From Dipteris shenzhenensis (Eukaryota > Polypodiophyta > Polypodiopsida > Gleicheniales), in assembly GCA_047967505.1 (NCBI GenBank), contig CM106541.1: a stretch of 64,000 nucleotides of DNA. One strand, 5' to 3'. A model generated the notes under the pieces. It saw nothing but the letters and a program-made list of their open reading frames with translations, did no database searches and had not been told where the DNA came from. Positions 42,908 through 54,357 of the stretch are shown here, piece by piece (the first letter of the stretch is position 1; the number at the start of each line of letters is the position of its first letter). A program made the position numbers and the translations under genes.

Positions 42908-44054
42908 TTAAGAGAGAGAAGAGGGGCGGAGGAAGAGAGAGCAAACTCTTGGCCGCTGTGGCAGCTAGAGGAGGGGGGTTTTTTAGAAGGCATTACAATT
43001 CTTTTTAAATTAGTTTCTTATTTGAGTTTTTGAGTTCTATTTTAATTACTTTCTCATTTATATTTGAGTTTGTAAATTTGAGAAATGAGAGAGAATAGGG
43101 AGGGAGAGAAAGAGAGAGGAGAGAGGGAAAGAGAGGAATTAAGAGAGAGAAGAGGGGCTCTTGGCGACCGTGGACGCCAAAGGGAGAGAGAGAATAGAAA
43201 TGAGAGAGAGAATGAGAAATGAGAGAGGAGTAGGGAGGGAGAGAAAGAGAGAAAGGAGAGAGGGAGAGAGAGAGAGAGAGAGATTCAGAGAGAGAAGAGG
43301 GGCTCCTTAAATGAGAGAGAAGAGTAGGGAGGGAAAGAAAGAGAGAGGAGAGAAGGGGAGAGAGATTAAGAGAGAGAAGAGGGTCTCCTGGCGGCCGTGG
43401 TTGCTAGAGGGAGGGAGAGAGTAGGGAGAGAGAGGGAGAGAGAGAGAAAGAGAGAGAGGGAGAGAGAGGGAGAGAGAGAGAGAAGTTTAAGAGAATGAAA
43501 CGTGGCGAGAGGAGAGAGGGAAAGAGAGACATTAAGAGAGAGAAGAGGGGCTCTTCGCGGCCATGGCCGCCAAAGGGAGAGAGAGAATGAGAAATGAGAG
43601 AGAAGAGTAGGGAGGGAGAGAAAGAGAGAGAGGGAGAGAGACAAGAGATTAAGAGAGAGAAGAGGGGCTCCTTAAATGAGAGATAAGAGTAGGGAGGGAA
43701 AGAAAGAGAGAGCTAAGAGAGGGAGAGAGAGAAGAGAGTCTCTTGGCGACAATGAGAGAGAAGAGTAGGGAGGGAAAGAAAGAGAGAGCTGAGAGAGGGA
43801 GAGAGAGATTAAGAGAGAGAAGAGAGTCTCCTGGCGGCCGTGGCTACTAGAGGGAGGGAGAGAGTAGGGAGGGAGAGAGAGAGAGAGAAGAGAGGAGGGA
43901 GACTTAGGGAGAGAGAAAGAGAGAGAGGGAGAGAGAGGGAATGAAACTTCTGTGCTAGAGGGAGAGAGAGAGCAGGGAGGGAGAGGGAGAGAGAGAGAGA
44001 GAGAAGAGAGGAGGGAGACTTAGGGAGAGAGAAAGAGAGAGAGGGAGAGAGAAG

Positions 44055-44090
<36 letters not shown>

Positions 44091-44330
44091 TGAGAGAGAA
44101 GAGAGGAGGGAGACTTAGGGAGAGAGAGATAAAGAGAGAGGGAGAGAGAATGAAACTTCTAGCGGCCGTGGCCACCAAGAGAGGGAGGTAGAGAGAGAGA
44201 GAGAGAGAGAGAGACTTCTCATGGCCGTGGCCGCCAAGGGAGGGAGGGAGGGAGAGAGAGAGAGAATGAGAAATGAGAGAGAAGAGGGGAGGGAGAGAAA
44301 GAGAGATTAAGAGTGAGAAGAGGGATAGAG

Positions 44331-44362
<32 letters not shown>

Positions 44363-44492
44363 GGGAGGGAGGGAGGAAGGCTGAGAGAGATTAAGAGAGA
44401 GAATTCAGAGAGAGAGAGAGAGAGACATAGAGAGGGAAAGAATGACAAATCCTAGCAGCCAAGAGGATAAAGGTAGGGAGGTAGAGAGGCTA

Positions 44493-44525
<33 letters not shown>

Positions 44526-44820
44526 GGAGGAGAGAGAGAGAGAGAGGAGAGAGATGGAGAGAGAGAGAGAGAAATAATTACAAATCCTAGGGAGAGAGAG
44601 AGAGAGATAAAGAGAGAGAATGATAAATCTTAGCCACCATGGGAGGGAGAGAAAGAGAGACTTGAGATAAACTAAGAGAGAGAATGAGTGGGATGGGGAC
44701 AGAGAGGGAAACACATAAGAGTTGTGAGAGAGAGAGATTAAGAGAGAGAATGAGGTGTCTTGACTATGGCTACAGAGAGAATTAGGAGTCGAGAGAGAGA
44801 GAGAGAAAGTAAAGAGAGAG
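42560..44820 (+). repeat. Long purine-rich intron-like tract with palindrome units
   Basis: After duplicated CTTTACTTACAATTCTTTTT phrases (42590-42740), about 2 kb of (GA)n-rich units follow. Each is punctuated by forms of GGCGGCCGTGGCCGCC (near 43164, 43390, 43560, 43833, 44160, 44221), the same motif as in 33110-34345. If the leader at 42426 is used, this is first-intron DNA. Open frames are compositional. Confidence 0.85.
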
Positions 44821-45980
44821 TTTTATATATTTACATATTTTATATTACACTTTTAAAAAATTATAAAAGAGTGAATTTATGGTTTGTTTTGAAGGTGAGA
44901 TAATATTTTTATATATATTAATCTTTTAAATTGAAAAATGTTAACTTTTCTTTAGATACTTGTTCTTCATTTCTCTCACATGTAGGTTTAGCCTCTACAT
45001 CAAAACCCCTTCTTTTGCATATTTAAGCCTCTTAAACCCCAGCACATTAAAATGAACACAGAAAAAGAAATTATTTATTACCTTTCTTCGCTTCGACGGT
45101 TGGTCTAGCAAAGTTTAGCATAGATTAGATTGCCTTAGCAGAGAGACAATTCTCCAAGTTGCCAATCGAAGCCATGCTCAAATTTTTCTAAGTAGTTCCT
45201 AATCATTGTCAGTCCCTTCGCTCACATGCAGTTTAACACTCATAACATGCTATTAAATAAGACCTTTTACCATTTACCAAGAAGTTTATCAGTGGACAGA
45301 TTGCATGAGCAGATATCAGTGGACAGATTACATATATCAGTGGACAGATTACATGTCATGGGACATATTGGAGCTTGATGATTATAATTTGGTTATTTTT
45401 ATTGCATTTGTATAAATATTTAAGCTCATTTATTGTCATAAAAAACCTTGTAAAGCCTTCTATGCTATTTTTTACATTTATTGTCATATGAAGTGCCTTA
45501 TAATAAACCTCACCATCCCGACCATTCACTATTTAACGAGTATCAGTGGGCTGCATAAGTGGATATCATGTGGGCTACATAAGTGGATATCAGTGGAACA
45601 GTTTTTAGTGGGTAGATTGCATCAGTTGGGTATCAGTGCACAGATATCAATGGATGGACAGATTACATGTCATCACGAAGATTGAAGCTTTATGACTAGA
45701 GGGCAAATCAATGGATGGACAGATTACATGTCTTCACGAAGATTGAAGCTTTATCACTAGACGACATTTTATTTCATTGTAAAGCTTTATTGGCTAATTT
45801 TTTTACATTTGTACAAATATTTAAGCCTTGTAAAGCCTTCTAGGCTATTTCCCACATTTATTGCCATATGAAGCCTTGTAAAGCCTTTTGGGCTATTTCC
45901 CACATTTATTGTATCAAGCGTTGTATATTGTACTTTACTTGTATGTATCTAAATTCTTCATTATCTTTTCTTGTAGGATT
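44821..45980 (+). repeat. AT-rich, repeat-bearing intron-like region
   Basis: Contains a CAGTGGACAGATTACAT minisatellite (45290-45745) and several copies of TTGTAAAGCCTTCTAGGCTA (45450, 45834, 45869) before a TTATCTTTTCTTGTAG acceptor ending at 45976. No coding similarity seen. Confidence 0.65.
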
Positions 45981-46490
45981 ATGGAGCAATCAACTAATGT
46001 GGGGGCTATCCTAAATGACTCTGAGATCAAAGAATGGGTCTCTGATGTCACTTTGAATTTGAAAGGAAAGGAATATAGCCCCAATGGCTTTAGTAGGTGG
46101 ACTCGATATCACATGGGCAGAAGAGCTTGGTTTCTCCATCAAAAGGAAAAGAGACTCTTTCTACTTATGTCAAAAAGGGAGTTCAATGATGTTGAAGATC
46201 CATGGGATGCTACTTTCTTCAAAAAAGATATGACTTCAAGCCTTGTAGTAGGCATAATGATAGAGACAAAAGAGACTTTTATGGATATTTTTACAAAGAG
46301 TTCAGATCCTGAAGTTGGAGGTCTTCGTTTTGTTGTGTCAAGGAGAGACTCAAAGACCTTTGTGATGCCTCCTCCTCAACCATCAAAGTTTCCAGAGCTG
46401 CAAAGTGCATTGGAGGCTCTTGCATATACTTGGGAGCAATTTCCTAGTGTGGTAGCAAAAAGGATCCATGCAAAGATAATGTTTGAGTAA
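45981..46490 (+). CDS. First coding segment of the protease-module gene (unknown domain)
   Basis: ATG at 45981, five bases after a good splice acceptor, opens a 169-residue frame (MEQSTNVGAILNDSEIKEWV). It is predicted soluble, with FSRWTRYHMGRRAWFLHQKE and DPEVGGLRFVVSRRD, and no known family was recognised. It ends at a TAA (46488-46490), but coiled-coil coding resumes in the next frame within 10 bases, so this is probably the N-terminal part of the following long frame separated by a one-base shift or a missed small intron. Base composition is ordinary, unlike the purine tract upstream. Confidence 0.6.
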   Translation: MEQSTNVGAILNDSEIKEWVSDVTLNLKGKEYSPNGFSRWTRYHMGRRAWFLHQKEKRLFLLMSKREFNDVEDPWDATFFKKDMTSSLVVGIMIETKETFMDIFTKSSDPEVGGLRFVVSRRDSKTFVMPPPQPSKFPELQSALEALAYTWEQFPSVVAKRIHAKIMFE

Positions 46491-46494
46491 TTTC

Positions 46495-49182
46495 AGGATG
46501 CACAATATGCTCCTCATATTCAAGGATATTCACATGAAGGAGATCAAAAAGCTCAGACTTCGATGCAAGGACAAGAAGAACAGGCACAAACGTGTAGAAC
46601 ATGAGTGCAAACTTCTAGAGCAAGAAATGGTGGATGTAACTAAGGATGATGAAACACAAGCCTTGAGTGCACGGGAATTAAAAAAAATTGAAGAAGATCA
46701 AGGTCGATCCACTGCAGTTATGCTAGAATCTCTTGATAGCAAACCACGACGTGAAATGCAAAAGGCTAGTACTGCAAGAGCCACGGTTTTAAGCAGTAAA
46801 AAAAGGCATCGTCCCACTGTAGAGAGAGATAATGTGGATGAAAAACGATTAAAAGAAGAGAAAGATGAAGAAGACTCAGAACCCGAGGCTGAAGATGATC
46901 AGGATGAACTCACATCAATCAAAAATCTTAATCTGCGTCTTAATGAAGCAGTTACATATGATGATGTGGGATATATCTGGGGTCAAAGGACGTTATTTGT
47001 GAATGCCAAAGATGTGGAAGCTGCAGCTGTCTTTACTAATAGCCGAAGCCTTGATATATCCTATGCACTGCAAATATACGAGGCTTTGAGAGATGGTAAG
47101 AAACCTGTGGCAAGCAATGTGGTCCTGCGCCCAATAATGTTTTGTCCAATCAAAAATAGTTTTCTGGATCAAATAACATTTACAAGGCCTACACATTTCG
47201 AGGAAACCTTCAGTCGATTCTTTAAAGACACTCTTAAAAATATTCCACATGAACAAGGCGAAGAGGCACAAGGTGAGAATATGCTAAAGGAAGCAAAGAA
47301 GGATTTCCTCCTTCATTGCAGATTCCAGCCCATTGATGGTCAACATTGGGCTTATGCTTGTAATCAGATCGCAAAGGAAGAAAAGGAGGTCAAAAGACTC
47401 ACTTCAGAACAATTTGCAAAGATAAGTTCATTCCATTATTATCCTGCAACAATCTGTATATTCAAGCATGAGATCAAGTATTTGATTGAGTCCAAAAGAC
47501 TTAATCATTATGTCCATGGAAAGCATAAGATATCCTCAACATCAGAGGTCTTACAGAAGGCAAGGGTTATATGGACAACATTTGGTTCTCCAAATCCTGA
47601 TTTGAAGCGAAAGGTCACAAAAGCAGACGCCGACACACTCACGAACTTCTATACTTCTTTGAGTGCAGTTGTGCCTAGGGGAACTCAAGAGTGAGAAGAA
47701 AATATGACAAGCCTCAAGGTGGTGAGGGACAGATATGCCGACTACACTTCTATCATATTTCGTCCTATTGAAGTGTTCAATGAGATGCTTGAAACGTGCA
47801 TTGCTTGTGAGCGTGGACAGTTGACCTATGAAGCTCCTTTGTTTATCTCCGGAAAGTCAAAGGTAATGGATAAGAAGGAGTTGACGGCAAGGATGTGGAG
47901 GCCTATAAAGTACTTACCTGACAAGTATGCATCCATGGCAGCACAAAAAATTTTAAAGAAAGAATGGTTTTTTGGAAAAAAAGACAAAGACCACTACATG
48001 GAAGAATTCATCAATGTATAGGTGAGGCGTGATGCAGTGCATAGTGCCATTAAGTATTTGCTGTTAGAGAAACAAATTCCACTTACTCATTGTAACATTG
48101 ACTATAATGTGGTCAAGCATATAGCTTCTTTGTCAACACCCAAGGTAAAGCTATGGGCAAACAGGTGGACTAAAAAGGATGAAGATGGGTTAGAAATAGT
48201 AGCCTCTTACATGAGAAAAGAAATCCCACAACAGGTGGTTGCATATGTGGAAAGATTAATCAGCGAGATAAGGATGCCGACAGATGTGCACCAAAGCTTT
48301 CAATTCAATGTAGAGGTTACGGTAGAGTCTGGAAAGCTTGTGAACTTTAGGGGAGTCTCAGAAGATGACTTCATCAAGAATGAGTCAGCATGGGATAAGC
48401 CACAACTATTCTTTATCAATGAAGTTTCTAGCGATAATATCCATAAGTTCATTGATAGAATAGTATATACTACCATTAGCAAAGTGGCAATTTGCAACAT
48501 TGTCATTTTTGTTGATAAAAAAGACAAAGAAGCCATGCAGGTTACTCTAGAACGAGCATATTCATCAGATTTGAAGATCTATAGTGGTGTTTATGCAACA
48601 AAGAGAGGCAAGAGAGAATGTGGCATAGCGATTCAATCTCTTGAATCATTCTTTTTGTGTATGCAGAGTCCCAACCCTGATCACTCCTTACAAAAGAACA
48701 TAAGAGGGAATTCAAATAATTTGAGATTGATGCTAGAAGAGCAAGATATTCCCAGGTCCGTACATTATAAAAAAGACAACTATGGAAGTCCTGCAAAAAG
48801 TGGGAGTCTCTTGCTTACCATGATGGAGAATTTGCTACCGGCAGGTTGGGAGGTCACCTTGTGGAGGATGGGATATTTATTTGAGGATCTCCTCAGAAAA
48901 GGCAACTCCACAAATATTATTGAAAACAAGCATTTCATGGCTTATTTTCAGCTTCAAGCAGATCTAACCACAGGCTCTGAAAAAGAGATAGACCACAAGG
49001 ACACTGATGACATGGATGATTACCTTGAAGATCATAATGTCCCAGTTGATGATGATGAAAAGATGGACTTACATGACCCGTTCAGAGAGAGGTTGGTGGA
49101 TGAAGACAAACATGATGATGCCTTCTTTGATAATTATGGCTCACAGGGTTATGAAAAAAGGCCACTATGACAATACTTAGCG
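46495..49182 (+). CDS. Large central segment of the protease-module gene (coiled coil and unknown domain)
   Basis: One reading frame runs 2.7 kb with in-frame stops only at 47692 (TGA), 48019 (TAG) and 49168 (TGA). The N-terminal ~40 residues are a charged coiled coil (KEIKKLRLRCKDKKNRHKRV); an acidic KKEEKDEEDSEPEAEDDQDE-like patch precedes a ~260-residue region of unknown fold. A C-terminal region (WDKPQLFFINEVSSDNIHKF, NIVIFVDKKDKEAMQVTLE, GIAIQSLESFFLCM) has the strand/helix rhythm of amino-methyltransferases but no DPPY-type catalytic motif. A donor (GCG|GTATGA) at 49183 joins it to 49275 in frame. I do not recognise the family. Confidence 0.6.
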
Positions 49183-49274
49183 GTATGAACTCTCTATTTC
49201 TCAACTAAATACAATTTTTTAAATAAGATTTAAATTTAAAGATAATGAATCTAATCTCTCATATTTGTTTACAG

Positions 49275-50471
49275 GCAATAGAGGGAGAAGAAATGGATGA
49301 AGTCAATATGGAGGCACTCCCTTCTACTTCAGCAATGCAACCACCTCTAAATTTGATTGAAGAATCCCATGAGCACGAGAGCTTTAAAGACACCATGGAA
49401 AAGCAGAATGACCGCAAACATAGAATACAAGCTATGACAGAGACCCATTCTGCAAATTTAGCTGCATTGGATAAAATGGAGAGCTCATTTGAAGTTAGGA
49501 TCGTTTTGAAATGAGAACCTCAGTATTTGAGCTTTGGTAGAGAGGAGGTTTCAATCCTCTCCAATCCTTTAAAAGAGGTTAATGACAATGTTATTTTGGC
49601 CATTCTCAGGTAATGTTTGTTTATTTGTTGCTACTTCAATGAGCTAACATTTATTTATTTGTTTACAATGTAGTTATATATATCAGTTTCCTAGTGCAGA
49701 ATGCAAATCAATTCTATGAGCTAACGTTTGTTTATTTCTTGGTGCAGTGTAGTTATTTCTCAGCTTCCTAGTGCAGTGCAGCATCGTGTCTACATGCTCG
49801 ATGCTCTCCTTTCTTCTATTCTTAGCTCTCCTCAAAAGACTATAGAAGATGTTTGTACCTGGTTAAGCCCTTTGAATTTAGATGGGGTGCGAGTCATCTT
49901 TATGCCTTATCATGAGGAGTAAGAATCAACTCTAATCTTATTTTTACTATTTCTTTGGCAAGTTTGTATAAAACAATAATCATTTTTATTCTGGTCGTGT
50001 AGCTCACATTGGAGTCTGATCACCTGGGACCTTGAACTCAACCGTTTGTGGTTTGTGACTTCAATGGAAGGCTATCATGCCAACTCCCCAAGGTAATTAT
50101 TCTCTTAATATTTTTGTTACTTTCTTATTTTGTATCTTATGATCATGACATATTAATATATTTAATATGTCATGATGGACAGTGCTGCATATCGGCTAGT
50201 ATCTCCTGTCAGAACAACCACGAAGCAACAAGACCAAGTAGAATTCAAAAGACATCTACCTGTGGAGCAAAAAGATGGGCACAACTGTGGGTGGAGAGTT
50301 GTCTACAACTGCATGTTGTTTCTTAGAGAGATTTTTGATTTGGAGTTACCAGTCAAAATGGAATCATATACAGAAGCCAATCTGCTAGCATTTCGGGCTG
50401 AGAGTATTCAGCGTCTAATTGCTACCATTGGGAAACAACCTGAAAATATGACTACATTGCAGCATGTATAA
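49275..50471 (+). CDS. Ulp1-like cysteine protease module 1 (four exons)
   Basis: Exons 49275-49609, 49748-49918, 50003-50092 and 50183-50471, all with GT-AG borders and matching phase. Translation follows the Ulp1/C48 order: KEVNDNVILAIL, YMLDALLSSIL, DVCTWLSPLNLDGVRVIFMP, the His box SHWSLITWDLE, then VEQKDGHNCGWRV with Gln six residues before Cys. The position of the catalytic Asp (17 after His) is Thr (WFVTS). One TGA at 49512. C48 enzymes remove SUMO or similar modifiers; with Thr at the Asp site activity is doubtful. The same module recurs twice downstream. Confidence 0.8.
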
Positions 50472-50845
50472 AACCTTCTCTTTATACTTGTATGCTTGTT
50501 CAAGCCTTTAATTGGGATGTGTAAATCTCATAACTTTTTTATATTTTCCTCCAAGAGGAGAAGAGACTGAGTCTAATGAAAGCATGCTATCTTTATACTT
50601 CTATGATTATTTAAACCTTTATTTTTATTTGGGATATGTAAATCTCATAACTTTTTAAATTTTTCCTCCAAGAGGAGGAGAGACTCACTCTAATGAAGGC
50701 ATGTATGAAACCTTACTTTTTAAATTTTTGCTCCAAGAGGAGGAGAGACTCACTCTAATGAAAGCATGTATGAAACCTTATCTGCTTGTTTAAGCCTTTA
50801 TTTGGGATGTGTACATCGCATAACTTTTTTATATTTTTATAGCAG
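50472..50845 (+). repeat. Repeated exon-edge segments between modules 1 and 2
   Basis: Three copies of CTCCAAGAGGAGGAGAGACT, each followed by TAATGAAAGCATGTATGAAA-type sequence, start near 50551, 50668 and 50731, with TGTTTAAGCCTTTATTTGGG between them. In one frame they resemble the EKETEST linker of module 3, so they look like tandem copies of a small linker exon. Confidence 0.6.
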
Positions 50846-52109
50846 AAGGAGGATGTAGAAGACATAGCAAGTGAAGAAGAATACGATGCAGACTACTCTC
50901 TCAATAAGATGAGTCATGAAAATATGAATCTATTGGAGCAGATTGGAAGTTCATTCACCGCTATGTTGTTAATTCGACAACAACCTCACTTTTTGAATTT
51001 GGTGAAGAAGAGATTTCAATCCTCTTGAATCCTAAGAAAGAGGTTAATGTCAAAGTCATTACAACCATCCTCAGGTTTGATGCAGCCTTTTCCTTGGCTT
51101 TATACTTTGCTTATTTTGATTAAACCCAAGAAGCTAATACTTTTTTTTAAAATATAGTAATGTTATAGCAAATTTTCTGCAAAATATACAAAGCGTTTCA
51201 TATATGCTCAATCCTTGTATTTCGGAAGTGCTTAGCAACAAAGAAGAAACCATAGAGGATGTTTGCAAGTGGTTGAAGCACGTTCCTATGAATGATGCAC
51301 GAGTTATTTTTACAGCATATTATGAGAAGTAAGCATCAAACCCTACTTGTTTTTTCTATTGCATTGCTAGAATTGTCTCAAACACAGTAATTATTCTTTA
51401 TTGATAATGCAGCTCACATTGGAGTTTGGTAGTCGTGGACATCTTTGCTAAGAAGTGCTTCTTTGCCAACTCAATGACATCCATCCATGGCACTATGTTA
51501 GAGTAAGTATAGACTACACTTGTTGTCACTTCTTGACATGTAGATTGATATGCAATGCACATATTCACTGTTGTTAAATGTTTTGATGTGTAGATCAGCT
51601 CGAAAGTTAGTAGGTGCTATCGACACAGTAATGCGGCAATGTGACTTGGCACAACAAATAGAGTATATAACATGTCAGGTATCACATCAAGAGAATAGCC
51701 ACATCTATAATTGTGGATGGAGGGTGGGCTACAATTGCTTTTTGGTACTTGGTCAAATTTTTGAGATACAAAATGACACCACACTGTCAACATATACGGA
51801 TTTGCATCTCTATGAATTTATAACATGTACCATTCGAGCAATCATTAAGGGCGACATTATGGACCCTCCCACAAGGAAAATAGATAATGGCTCAGAGGAG
51901 TGCGAAATGAATGCCGTCAAAGAGTCAAAGGGGATAGAAGACCTCAACTCTACAAACATGGCTTCATTGGAAGAATTGGGAAGCTCTTTTAATGTTAGGG
52001 TAATGATTCAACATAGACCTCGGTATCTTGAATTTGGGGGAGAGGAGATTTCAATCCTCTCTAGAGCTTCAAATGAGGTCAATAACAACATTATGATGGC
52101 CATTCTCAG
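50846..52109 (+). CDS. Ulp1-like cysteine protease module 2 (four exons)
   Basis: Exons 50846-51074, 51158-51328, 51413-51502 and 51594-52109 repeat the exon pattern of module 1. Recognisable parts are EEISILLNPKKEVNVKVITT (after a one-base shift), YMLNPCISEVLSNKEETIED, SHWSLVVVDIFAKKCFFANS and NCGWRVGYNCFLVLGQIF. Asn occupies the Asp position. The Gln-to-Cys spacing is enlarged to eight (QENSHIYNC). The last exon runs without a break into the first segment of module 3 (SLEELGSSFNVRVMIQ, YLEFGGEEISILSRASNEVN). Probably inactive. Confidence 0.75.
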
Positions 52110-52205
52110 GTTTGATACAAAATTTTTCTCTACTTGATAATTCAATATTTTGATTAAATCTAATAAGCTAATATTCATTTATTTGGAGTTTATTTGTTGG
52201 TGCAG

Positions 52206-53221
52206 TATAGTTATCTCATGATTTGGTAGAGCCGTACAAAACCGTGTGTATATGTTGGATTCCCTCCTTTCTCCTATACTTAGCAATAGCAGAAAGACGA
52301 TAGTCGATGTTTGTAAATGGTTATAGCCTTTACATTTACATGGCGTGCGAGTCCTATTTATGGCATATCACGAGATGTAAGTATCATGGCAACCTTTATT
52401 TTCATCTTATACTGGCAACATTGTGTTAAATAATAATGGTTCTTAATTATTCGTGTAGGGAACATTGGAGTCTGGTGGTTTGGGACCTTGAAGACAACTA
52501 TTGTTGGTTTGTTAACTCGATTGCAAGCTTTCATGGCTCAATGCAAACGTAAGTATTCTATTAATCTGTTGTTACTTCTATATTATGTACCTTATGTAAT
52601 AGACACACTAAGTTTTTTTAATATGTCATGATGAGCAGGTCGATTGAGAAGTTGGTATCTGCTATCAGAGAAACAAGACAATACAAAGACTCGCTAGACT
52701 TCCAAAAGCATTTAGTAGTAGAGCAGGAAGATGGGCATAGTTGTGGGTGGAGAGTTGCCTACAACTGCATGTTAATTTTCAAAGAAATTTTCTCACTTAA
52801 GCCACAGATCTCATCGGAAGACTCTTTGGAGCTCAAATATTCAGAGGAGGATATACAATTGTTTAGGGCTGAAATCATTCGAGACCTAATTACTGCCATT
52901 AGAATACAACGTGCAACTGAAGCAATATCAGAGCTTGCATTTAAGGAAAAGGAGACTGAGTCTACTATGAAAGCACTACACACTACAGAAGAAGTAGAGA
53001 CTCAGTGTACACCTACAGCACCACAGCCTCCACTGGAAGCATCAGAAGAGTTGCCACAGCCTCTGCTTGCATTTAAGAAAGAGGATACTGAGTCTACTCC
53101 AAAAGCACTACATACTACAGAAGAAGTAGAGACTGAGTGTACATCTAGAGCACCACAGCCTCCATTGGAAGCATCAGAAGAGTTGTCACAGTCTCCACTA
53201 GAAGCATCAGAAGAGTTCTGA
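52206..53221 (+). CDS. Ulp1-like cysteine protease module 3 and acidic repeat tail
   Basis: Exons 52206-52376, 52459-52548 and 52639-53221. The first has two stops (a TGA near 52221 and a TAG in WLYSP-equivalent codons), but the catalytic exons are clean: EHWSLVVWDLEDNYCWFVNS (His present, Asn at the Asp site) and VEQEDGHSCGWRVAYNCM (Gln and Cys at canonical spacing of six). The C terminus carries two 44-residue repeats starting at 52934 and 53066 (LAFKEKETESTMKALHTTEE), rich in Glu, Thr and Pro. It ends at TGA 53219-53221. Best-preserved module of the three. Confidence 0.78.
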
Positions 53222-53900
53222 TGCATGTATGATGTTGTGTTTGTATATATGCATGAGGAGCATATTCTCATGATGTTGTTTACTCCATGAATATTATGGT
53301 TGACATTTATTTGTTACAATGTATGAATCATGATGTAGTTTTTGTTGATTATACACCAATTTCTGACTTATTACTTAAGTGGCATTTAGTCATGATATTT
53401 ATATATTTATTTCATGCACACAATTTTATGATATGAATGTGTGATGATGTGATTATTAGGAAATATATCCTTCTGTGATGAGAATTTTGATATGAATATG
53501 TGATGATGTAATATTTGTAATATATTTCATGTCAAAGTATCAATTCCCAATGCTCCACTCACTTAAAGTACATCATTCCCAATGCTCTGCAAAATTTTAT
53601 TCAGTTGGACAGTCTCCACTCACTTAAAGTAGAGCATTTCCAATGCTTCTCTCACTTTATTCCAACCCTTATCCTTATCATAGTGAACACATCATGCCTT
53701 AGTGCACTTGTATTCTTCCATTGTAGTCCTTCCACAAACACTCTCTTATTTCTTACATCCTAATCCTTCTGACTAACTTGTATTCGTCTTTCACTTTATG
53801 TCTTTCCTCACTTTCTATCACTCTTGAAGGAGGGGCAGCTCACTGTGCATCCCTCGCTATCGCTCCCTCACTCTCCTTCTCCCACTTTCCCTCTAAGACA
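53222..53900. other. 3' flank and spacer of the protease-module gene
   Basis: AT-rich sequence with ATGATGTGATTATTAG-like and TATGAATGTGTGATGATG direct repeats (53430-53510), and twice the phrase CCACTCACTTAAAGTA (53554, 53606) with CATTCCCAATGCTC. Likely 3' UTR, terminator and the promoter of the next small gene. No further coding content. Confidence 0.5.
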
Positions 53901-54357
53901 ATGACTAGTTACTACCTGACTTCATTTATTGAACTCAAATTCTATCTTAGATATCTTTTGTATGGACCAATGAAGGGAAAATCATTCGAGGAGGATATGT
54001 TACGCACATGGTTGCTTGATTTGAACTCAGCAGAAGAGGTGAATATCCTTAGCTTTCTTTTTCGCTTCTTTTAATCACGTACTTCTTATGCAAACGAGTT
54101 AAATTTTTGTACAGGATATGGCGGTGGCTAGAAGCTGTATTGAAAAAAATGGTGAAGATGAGGAAAGCCAAGAGAGAAAAGAAGAGTTGTTGAATGCTTA
54201 CAAGTCGGCGGAAGATTCGAAACAAGTTGTGAGGAGAGTCTATGAGGAGATTTGCGATGCCAGCCCTGGTTGCGCATGGCCTGCAACTTTAAAGTCTGCT
54301 TGTTTTCATGAAGCCAATGCCATAGTAGGCACTTTAGAGGACATATGCTCTCTCTAA
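53901..54357 (+). CDS. Small two-exon gene near the element's right end (unknown)
   Basis: Exon 1 is 53901-54038 and exon 2 54115-54357, with donor GAG|GTGAAT and acceptor TTGTACAG|GATATG; phases match exactly. The product is 126 residues (MTSYYLTSFIELKFYLRYLL at the start; acidic/charged helix EKNGEDEESQERKEELLNAY in the middle; three cysteines near the end). It is free of stops, unlike the larger upstream gene. No family recognised. The position between the protease gene and the CACTA-type terminus suggests it is a cargo or accessory gene of the element. Confidence 0.55.
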
